64,000 bases of DNA from Nocardia sp. NBC_01329 (GTDB lineage Bacteria > Actinomycetota > Actinomycetes > Mycobacteriales > Mycobacteriaceae), in assembly GCF_035956715.1 (NCBI RefSeq), contig NZ_CP108381.1, forward strand, positions 6,232,001 through 6,296,000, read 5' to 3'. How positions within the stretch are numbered: the stretch's first letter is position 1; every line of letters starts with the position of its first letter. The notes beneath the pieces are model-generated. The model was not told the DNA's origin, did no database searches, and saw only the letters and a program-made list of their open reading frames with translations. The translations under genes and the position numbers were made by a program. Shown here piece after piece: positions 58,780 through 64,000 of the stretch.

Positions 58780-60142
58780 ACGGCTGTTCGTCCAGGGTTA
58801 AGCCCGCAGCGAGATCGTCGAGCAGTTTGTGTACCACGGCATTACCTGTGCGGGAGCTGGGCATGCATTGGTCGCAGTCGTCGGCGATCGGCCGTTGCGC
58901 AGAGGTGGTGACTACGTCGAGGATTCGGGAGCGTTTGATATTGCCGAGGTCGTATCCGCCCTGGGCGAAGCGTGGCTCGGCTTTGAGATCGCAGGGTGCT
59001 AATAAACCGTAGGGGCTGATCGTGGGTCGCAGGTAGCGGGCCATGCATTCACGGGTTCGGGCTCGCTGGGGTGTGGAGCCGTTGGCGATGGCGACCAGTT
59101 CGTCGCCGAGATCGATTCGGGTTCCGGCGGGCGGGGCAGCGCGTAAGGCACGGAGTTGTTCGCGCAGCCGTGCTGTCTGCATACCGTCAAGGCTGTTGGT
59201 GACTTCGACCTCGTCTTTCCGGAGATCGAGCCAGTCTGCCTCGGCGTTGGCTGCGAAGGCGGCCATCTCGGTGATCTGCTCGATATTGAACGGCTGAATG
59301 ACACAGCCCATGCCGAGTCGCAGACCATCGCTGCGCGCTGTGCGCAGGGCCGCCAAATTTTCCACGACGCGATGCAGGGCCCGCTGTTGGGGGCGGGTAC
59401 CGGCAATGCGGTCGTAGGTAATGGGATCCGGCGAGTGGATGCTGAACCGGATCCGATGGCAGCGCAGAAGGGCCGCGAACAGCGGTGTTCCGGATCGGAT
59501 ACTGAACCCGGTGGTGTAGACGTGAATGTCGAACCCGAGATCGGCAGCCGCGGTGAGGATGTCGGGGAGTTCGGGGTTGATCAGGGCTTCACCGCCGCCG
59601 GATATCACTACGCGCCGTACGCCGCCGTCGCGGAGATCACCGAGGACCCGGATCCATTCGTGTGCGCTGAGCAGGCCACCGGCGTCGAGGAACTGGGTGG
59701 TGTAGGTGAGCTCCTTCTGGTCCGACCACAGGCACATTGCGCAGGAATAGTTGCAGGTACCGCGGGTGGGATGGATTTCTACGGTTTCCGACATCGCTGG
59801 CTCGTGGGCCGCTATGAGAGCCGGGCGGTCAGGGTTTCGCTGCCACTCAGTAATGGTCGATGCAGCAGCGGCCCACCGTAGCCGATGTGGGTAATAGTTG
59901 CTGTTGACCAGATCGTGCACCGCGATGCTGGTGCGGCAGTGGCGGTAGGCCGCTCGCACCATCCCCAGATCTACCTCCAAGTCGGCCGCGAGCCGGACGG
60001 CCGCTGTGGAAGGTGTCGCCAGATGCGACAGGATGGTTGCCTGGAGGCTGCCGCTCGTGCCCGCAGTCGCGGCCGAGACGAGACGAGTCAGTTCGATGTC
60101 GTCCCACAGGATGCCGGTGCGTGTGCCCACTGGTGTACTCAT
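58754..60142 (-). CDS. Radical SAM protein with a long N-terminal helical extension
   Basis: 462 residues. The 4Fe-4S/SAM motif CX3CX2C is at C130, C134 and C137 (PTRGTCNYSCAMCLW), followed by the glycine-rich SAM site VVISGGGEALINPEL. About 125 helical residues come first; at the C-terminus are more cysteines (APCDLKAEPRF and DDCDQCMPSS), possibly for an extra cluster, though not a full SPASM pattern. The ATG at 60142 overlaps the stop of the upstream radical SAM gene (ATGA), so the two are translationally coupled. The open frame extends much further upstream, but that part is a shadow of the other gene. Substrate unknown. Confidence 0.88.
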   Translation of the reverse strand: MSTPVGTRTGILWDDIELTRLVSAATAGTSGSLQATILSHLATPSTAAVRLAADLEVDLGMVRAAYRHCRTSIAVHDLVNSNYYPHRLRWAAAASTITEWQRNPDRPALIAAHEPAMSETVEIHPTRGTCNYSCAMCLWSDQKELTYTTQFLDAGGLLSAHEWIRVLGDLRDGGVRRVVISGGGEALINPELPDILTAAADLGFDIHVYTTGFSIRSGTPLFAALLRCHRIRFSIHSPDPITYDRIAGTRPQQRALHRVVENLAALRTARSDGLRLGMGCVIQPFNIEQITEMAAFAANAEADWLDLRKDEVEVTNSLDGMQTARLREQLRALRAAPPAGTRIDLGDELVAIANGSTPQRARTRECMARYLRPTISPYGLLAPCDLKAEPRFAQGGYDLGNIKRSRILDVVTTSAQRPIADDCDQCMPSSRTGNAVVHKLLDDLAAGLTLDEQPFSYAPAGP

Positions 60143-61440
60143 GCTGGCTGCCGCTCCTGTGTCGCGAGCTCCCGGCACACAGCGTTCCATTCGGCCGGCC
60201 GAAGAACTGTGACCAGAGAGTGGCGCCGGTGGAAGATCAGCATGACCCCGGTGGGATGGAGCAGGACTCGCCGGTCCTGGGGTTCGGTTTTCAGTTCGGC
60301 GGCCAGCTGGGAAATGTCGAGGGGATTGTCCAAGGCCCAGTGCTTGTCGACGCTGCGGATCGGCACCAGTTCGACATCGGACTCGTTGCCGTCGGCGTGG
60401 CCGATGAGCACGTCGGTCGCCTGGCGTTCTTCGGTTTCGAAGTGGGTGCCGATCTGGAACTTGTGTCGTGCCTCGACATCCCGGGGCAGTTGTTTGGCAG
60501 ATCCGTCGGCGAGTACCGATTCGGCATTCCTGAGCAGACGGCTTGGTGGTTGGTCGTGGACCGAGCCGAGGGCGGCGTTGCCGACCATTTCCCGGCCCCA
60601 CGTTGTTGCCTGCAAACGGAACTCACCGTTCGGGCGGATATTGCAGAGGGTGTCTTTGATCTGTTCGGACAGCTGCTGGAGGGTGATCGTGCGGCCGGTA
60701 CGTATCGGCGCCAACCCGGTAGCCGGCCAGAACGAATTGAATGTCAGATACACACCACGGTCAGCGAGGTCTGCCTGGTGTTCGTCGACCAGGGTCTGCA
60801 CACTGTGGAATTCGTGCTTGCGCAACGCCAGCTCCGGGTAGTTCTCGCGAGCCTGACCGGAATAACTGGGGGCGCACAGGTGGTGCTGCACGGCGAGTCG
60901 GCGATCGGCGAGGTAGCCGCTGAGCTCGATGGCCCGCTCCCAGTTGCCGCGGTGCACGACGGTGATGACGGTAGTCGGTTTCCCTGTTCCGGCGAGCCTG
61001 TGCAGCCCGTCCAGTACGCGTGGCAGATTCTTCCCGCGTGCCGACCCGTGTAGATCGTTGGTGATGCCGTCGACGCTGGTGCAGATCCGGGTCAGATTCG
61101 ATTCGGCCAGCTGACGCTGGATCTCCGGGGTGAGCAATGTGGCGTTTGTGATCAGCGTGGACGCGCACCGCCGCAGCAGGTGTGTGCTGTCGAGGACCGC
61201 GGGCAGTTGGTGATGCATCGTCATTTCCCCACCGGTCAGCACCACCTCCAGCGTGCCGGCGTCATCCGCCGCAGTCATCGCCTGCTGCACCACAGCGGCA
61301 TCGAGCTGCTGAGTACGCCAGACCTCGCCGGGATGGCAGTATCTGCACCGCAGGTTGCATTCGTTGACAGCATCGATGACCAGTCGCAGCACCCGGCCAG
61401 TCGGTTCGAGCCGCGCGCCGTAGTAGTCGTTAATGTTCAT
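60139..61440 (-). CDS. Radical SAM protein with an unidentified C-terminal domain
   Basis: 433 residues. CX3CX2C at C28, C32 and C35 (NECNLRCRYCHPGEVW), then VVLTGGEMTMHHQLPAV and CTSVDGITNDLHGSARGKNL, typical of radical SAM enzymes of the SPASM/twitch superfamily. The C-terminal part (about 320-433) has few cysteines, so no SPASM clusters; it could be a substrate-recognition domain. AGGAA lies before the ATG. Two small ORFs lie directly upstream on the same strand. Role inferred only as a modifying enzyme. Confidence 0.88.
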   Translation of the reverse strand: MNINDYYGARLEPTGRVLRLVIDAVNECNLRCRYCHPGEVWRTQQLDAAVVQQAMTAADDAGTLEVVLTGGEMTMHHQLPAVLDSTHLLRRCASTLITNATLLTPEIQRQLAESNLTRICTSVDGITNDLHGSARGKNLPRVLDGLHRLAGTGKPTTVITVVHRGNWERAIELSGYLADRRLAVQHHLCAPSYSGQARENYPELALRKHEFHSVQTLVDEHQADLADRGVYLTFNSFWPATGLAPIRTGRTITLQQLSEQIKDTLCNIRPNGEFRLQATTWGREMVGNAALGSVHDQPPSRLLRNAESVLADGSAKQLPRDVEARHKFQIGTHFETEERQATDVLIGHADGNESDVELVPIRSVDKHWALDNPLDISQLAAELKTEPQDRRVLLHPTGVMLIFHRRHSLVTVLRPAEWNAVCRELATQERQPA

Positions 61441-61548
61441 TTAGGTTCCTTTATTGGATTTGTCCGGTGGTTCAGTTCGGCTCCGGTTCCAGCGCGGAAA
61501 TTCCCCAGATGGCAATGGAATAAGTGCTGCCCATTGGTGCGGCGAATT

Positions 61549-61749
61549 TCATTCTGGTTCCTGCATCGCCCACTTATGCAGGGCATTCAGAAGTCCGGTG
61601 ATTACCGTCGGGTCAGCTTCTGTAGCGGGTGCTTCCGTGTGCATCTCGCCCCGTTGCTCGAATGTCGCTCCTGGAATGCGCTTGGGCAATCGCGGGCGAG
61701 TCCGGTTCGGTGCTACAGAGTCGATGGACCGACCATAGAGGTTTCTCAC
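61549..61749 (-). CDS. Small ORF (66 residues), candidate precursor peptide
   Basis: A GTG-started frame with GGAG 6 bp upstream. The peptide begins MRNLYGRSIDSVAPNRTRPR, has a basic Pro/Arg-rich first half and an acidic-to-helical second half ending ITGLLNALHKWAMQEPE. An internal ATG (residue 36, position 61644) could start a 31-residue form. It lies 108 bp before the radical SAM pair and 31 bp after another small ORF, all on one strand. Its location and size suit a peptide substrate, but coding is not proven. Confidence 0.5.
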   Translation of the reverse strand: MRNLYGRSIDSVAPNRTRPRLPKRIPGATFEQRGEMHTEAPATEADPTVITGLLNALHKWAMQEPE

Positions 61750-61780
61750 TGCCAACTCCGTCTTGGCTATTTATCTCGGA

Positions 61781-61963
61781 TCAGGTACTGCCTGTCACGT
61801 AATCGAGGAATGACTGGGCAGAACATCTGGCCTGGCAAATTTCCGTCGAGCAGTAATGGTGAATCCGTAGGAGCGTTCGAGCTTCTTCGAAGCTCGTTAC
61901 CCGAATCGGCCGATCGCAGCGCAATGCCATCGAAAAGCCCTCGTGCCCGAAGGACAGTGCCAC
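61781..61963 (-). CDS. Small Cys-containing ORF (60 residues)
   Basis: A GTG start with GGGGG 6-7 bp upstream. The peptide (MALSFGHEGFSMALRCDRPI at the start) contains FEEARTLLRIHHYCSTEICQ and then ARCSAQSFLDYV, with cysteines at 16, 38, 43 and 47. Short proteins with a similar LLR-H-C-x4-C pattern are common in actinobacteria and uncharacterised. It heads the small ORF-radical SAM run on the minus strand and could be a second precursor, an accessory protein, or unrelated. Confidence 0.55.
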   Translation of the reverse strand: MALSFGHEGFSMALRCDRPIRVTSFEEARTLLRIHHYCSTEICQARCSAQSFLDYVTGST

Positions 61964-62168
61964 CAGTACCCCCTGATCTGCGCTGAATGTGATGTTCGGT
62001 CAGCCTGGCTGGACTCGTATAGGTTCAGTCGCATCCGTGCTGATGAACCCAGCATCAGGGGGCAACCGTCTGCGCGGAACTGGCGCTTGGTCGCAATGCA
62101 CTGACGTTTCGCTGGCCTTGGCTGCCGGTCCCGATCGCGTTCGCGCTTATGGGTGACACACTGAGCAC

Positions 62169-62948
62169 ATGGAACTCAATGGGGCGCCGATCAGTCAGTC
62201 CGCTATTGCTGCACTGGGTTTGGTGGGCTATGGGCACTTCACTTCCATGCGTGTAGAGCATCGCGCTGTGCGTGGCTTCACCCAGCACATGGATCGGCTC
62301 GTCCGAGACTGTCAGACGGTGTTCGATGCTGAACTCGATGTCGACCGCGTGCGCGTGTTCATCCGGCAGGCCCTTGAAGATGTTGATTCCGCAGTTGTCT
62401 TACGGGTTACCATCTTCGATCCGGGGATCACACTCAGCAAACCGGGAGCAGATGCAGAACCTGCGGTTCTGGTTACTGTGCGCGAGGCGCCGCCTGTCCC
62501 AGAGTCTCCGCTCACCCTGCGGTCAGCGGTCTACAGTCGGGACCTACCCAGGACCAAACATGTCGGACTGTTCGGAGCTCTTCATCAACGTCGTCTGGCG
62601 CAGCGTGATGGCGCCGACGATGTCCTGTTCACCACCGCTGACGGAGCTATCAGCGAGATTGCGACCTCGAATATCGGGGTTATCGCAGACGGGCACCTCA
62701 TCTGGCCGGAGGCGGAGGTTCTGCCCGGCGTCACGATGCGCTTGCTCAGCCAGACCTTGGACGAGGAAGTCATCGTCAAGCCGATCACGTTGGCCGAGCT
62801 GCCATACGTCGATGGCGCTGTCGCGACCAATGCCGCGGTGGGAGTGCGCGCAATCGGTCGAATCGATGACATTGAAGTTCCGATAGATCGCGTAATGATC
62901 GACCGGCTCCGGGCGGAATACGAATCCGTTCCAGCGCAACGGGTCTGA
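62169..62948 (+). CDS. Class IV aminotransferase-like PLP protein
   Basis: 259 residues of fold-type IV, the family of branched-chain aminotransferases and aminodeoxychorismate lyase. The PLP Lys is likely that of LPRTKHVGLFGALHQRRLAQ, and the Glu/Asn motif is TADGAISEIATSNIGVI; LPGVTMRLLSQ follows, as usual. The N-terminus (MELNGAPISQSAIAALGLVG) is that of the small actinobacterial branch with unknown substrates. It is divergent from the small ORF-radical SAM run across 205 bp. Confidence 0.85.
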   Translation: MELNGAPISQSAIAALGLVGYGHFTSMRVEHRAVRGFTQHMDRLVRDCQTVFDAELDVDRVRVFIRQALEDVDSAVVLRVTIFDPGITLSKPGADAEPAVLVTVREAPPVPESPLTLRSAVYSRDLPRTKHVGLFGALHQRRLAQRDGADDVLFTTADGAISEIATSNIGVIADGHLIWPEAEVLPGVTMRLLSQTLDEEVIVKPITLAELPYVDGAVATNAAVGVRAIGRIDDIEVPIDRVMIDRLRAEYESVPAQRV

Positions 62949-63008
62949 TGAGCTTAATATGACGTTGGGGTGCTGATCAAGTCGCTCGGGGAAGGGGGCG
63001 TATACCCG

Positions 63009-63923
63009 ATGGCCATTGTTGTTCGAAGCTGGACGGGAGCAGAAGCACGTGCGTTGCGTGGTGCACGCAGGATGAGTCTGGTCGAGTTCGCCGCACACAT
63101 CGGGGTCAATCCCCGGGTGGTCTCCCGTTGGGAGGCCGGCGGTGCGACCATCAAGCCCCGCCCGGTCAACCAGGCGGCCCTCGACACAATCCTGTCCCGA
63201 CTCAGAGACGACGAACTTGTTCGTTTTATCGAGGCGATATCCCCATCTGTACTCAGTGCGGCACGGGATCCCGATGTCACCCAGAGCTGTTCTCGTCGGC
63301 GTCATCCCATAGATGGCAAGTTGATGACCTGGGTACCGGAGGGAACTTTCCTTGCGGGAGCACAAGACCAGCCGGCGTGGGTGGGTGGCTTCTGGATGGA
63401 TATTTTTCCGACAACCAATGCCGACTATGCACGCTTCATCGCGGCAAGCGCGCATCTCCCGCCGAGACATTGGGGTGGACTGCACCCGGAACGTGAGGTT
63501 GCCGACCATCCTGTGGTCTGGGTTACGTGGGACGACGCTGCGAATTACGCTGCGTGGGCCCATAAGTCTTTGCCGACCAGTCAGCAGTGGGAGAAGGTCG
63601 CCCGGGGTACCCGCGGCAACACGTGGCCCTGGGGAAACCAGCCGACTCCGGCCAAATGTAATGTCCGTGGTTCCGGACCCGGCACAACGACCTCCGTGGA
63701 CACGTACGCCAGTGGAGTCAGCCCCTTCGGGGTCTACGACCTTGTGGGTAACACCTGGGAGTGGATCGCAACAGAGACCACGGTCGGCCGCTATCAGCTC
63801 AAAGGCTCGGCCTTCACAAGCCCTTTCGACAGAGGCGAACCGGCTGCATTTAATGATGCAGCGCGGAATATGCTCGACGATGACACTGGTTTCCGGTGTA
63901 TCGCGACCGATCTATCGAATTGA
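63009..63923 (+). CDS. HTH protein fused to a SUMF1/EgtB-like domain
   Basis: 304 residues. An N-terminal helix-turn-helix (LRGARRMSLVEFAAHIGVNP and RVVSRWEAGG) is followed by a SUMF1-like C-lectin-type domain: WVGGFWMDIFPTTNADYARF, HPVVWVTWDDAANYAAWAHK, GNTWPWGN and FGVYDLVGNTWEWIA. The end reads LKGSAFTSPFDRGEPAAFND, where a formylglycine-generating enzyme would have its two active Cys; these are missing. It may be a ligand-sensing regulator or a different oxidoreductase. The frame extends to 62970, but ATG 63009 with GGAAGGGGG upstream is better. Confidence 0.82.
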   Translation: MAIVVRSWTGAEARALRGARRMSLVEFAAHIGVNPRVVSRWEAGGATIKPRPVNQAALDTILSRLRDDELVRFIEAISPSVLSAARDPDVTQSCSRRRHPIDGKLMTWVPEGTFLAGAQDQPAWVGGFWMDIFPTTNADYARFIAASAHLPPRHWGGLHPEREVADHPVVWVTWDDAANYAAWAHKSLPTSQQWEKVARGTRGNTWPWGNQPTPAKCNVRGSGPGTTTSVDTYASGVSPFGVYDLVGNTWEWIATETTVGRYQLKGSAFTSPFDRGEPAAFNDAARNMLDDDTGFRCIATDLSN

Positions 63924-63933
63924 TCGCTTGCAC

Positions 63934-64000
63934 AAGATGGGCGGCCACGCCGTGGTGGTCGCCGCCGCCGGTGGCCCGATGTGGCAGACCGAGCGTGGTC
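63934..64000 (+). pseudogene. Diverged tuf-like fragment at the window edge
   Basis: The last 67 bases read KMGGHAVVVAAAGGPMWQTE in frame, against [20 protein letters not shown] in EF-Tu encoded near 56915-56975. By eye 44 of 56 bases agree without gaps. The match is to the middle of tuf and has no start upstream, so it looks like a broken copy; it runs off the window. Confidence 0.55.

Noticed and set aside
57913..61440. Mycofactocin biosynthesis cluster
   Set aside because: Position after tuf and the presence of radical SAM and GT2 genes suggested it, but there is no MftA-like peptide ending in the Val-Tyr core, no MftB, MftD or MftE, and the radical SAM and GT2 proteins differ in size and motifs.
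63009..63923. Functional formylglycine-generating enzyme
   Set aside because: The active-site cysteine pair is missing and no sulfatase gene is nearby.

Overview
The window is high-GC actinobacterial DNA, most likely from Nocardia or a close mycolic-acid-containing relative. Four things suggest this. The block from about 6.4 to 16.2 kb holds homologues of the M. tuberculosis Rv0556-Rv0566c region (menG, mgtA, menJ, a polyprenyl diphosphate synthase, htpX, yajQ). The tRNA-Thr / tRNA-Met / rpmG / hadAB / tRNA-Trp / secE / nusG / rplK / rplA run is arranged as in mycobacteria. The mycolate dehydratase subunits HadA and HadB are one fused protein. A ferredoxin-FprB type reductase and DUF3558 lipoproteins are present. 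The assignment rests on remembered family and synteny knowledge, not on a database search.

Layout. 0-2.1 kb: end of a mycothiol-dependent isomerase-like gene, then a divergent TetR / aldo-keto reductase pair. 2.1-6.3 kb: a single 1396-residue assimilatory nitrate reductase fused to a diflavin reductase. 6.4-16.2 kb: menaquinone and cell-envelope genes, interrupted by an AraC regulator and a 1.3 kb stretch without a supportable gene. 16.4-32.97 kb: the information-processing core, with four tRNAs, rpmG, hadAB, secE, nusG, rplK/A, rplJ/L with an L10-type leader, the Mce ATPase mkl, and rpoB/rpoC. The rifampicin region of RpoB is of the sensitive type.

33-36.3 kb is a patch of mobile and broken DNA: a TetR remnant, an IS110-family transposase with a long upstream non-coding end that could encode a bridge RNA, a 4 x 13 bp tandem repeat, a small overlapping gene pair and a Tn3 transposase N-terminal remnant. 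A 12 bp direct repeat brackets most of it. 36.3-53.1 kb is accessory and metabolic: an orphan VirB6/TrbL-like membrane protein, a formate/nitrite-type channel divergent from cyanase, a MarR/VOC pair with a 35 bp palindromic operator, an ArsR remnant with an SRPBCC protein, two aldo-keto reductases with XRE and MerR regulators, pirin, a small GNAT protein, SixA, FprB, an acyl-ACP thioesterase-like protein, a quinone oxidoreductase and two DUF3558 lipoproteins. 53.2-57.8 kb is the streptomycin operon (rpsL, rpsG, fusA, tuf).

57.9-63.9 kb is the most interesting part: an apparently uncharacterised cluster directly downstream of tuf. Two translationally coupled radical SAM enzymes follow two small ORFs (60 and 66 residues) on the same strand. 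They are flanked by a GT2 glycosyltransferase, a class IV PLP aminotransferase and an HTH protein fused to a SUMF1-like domain that lacks the formylglycine-generating cysteines. The window ends in a diverged fragment resembling tuf codons, so the cluster may be bracketed by tuf-like sequence. A peptide natural-product or cofactor role is inference; no product can be named from sequence alone. Several genes are visibly broken, including an FMN-reductase-like gene frameshifted by a 17 bp tandem duplication just upstream of rplJ.
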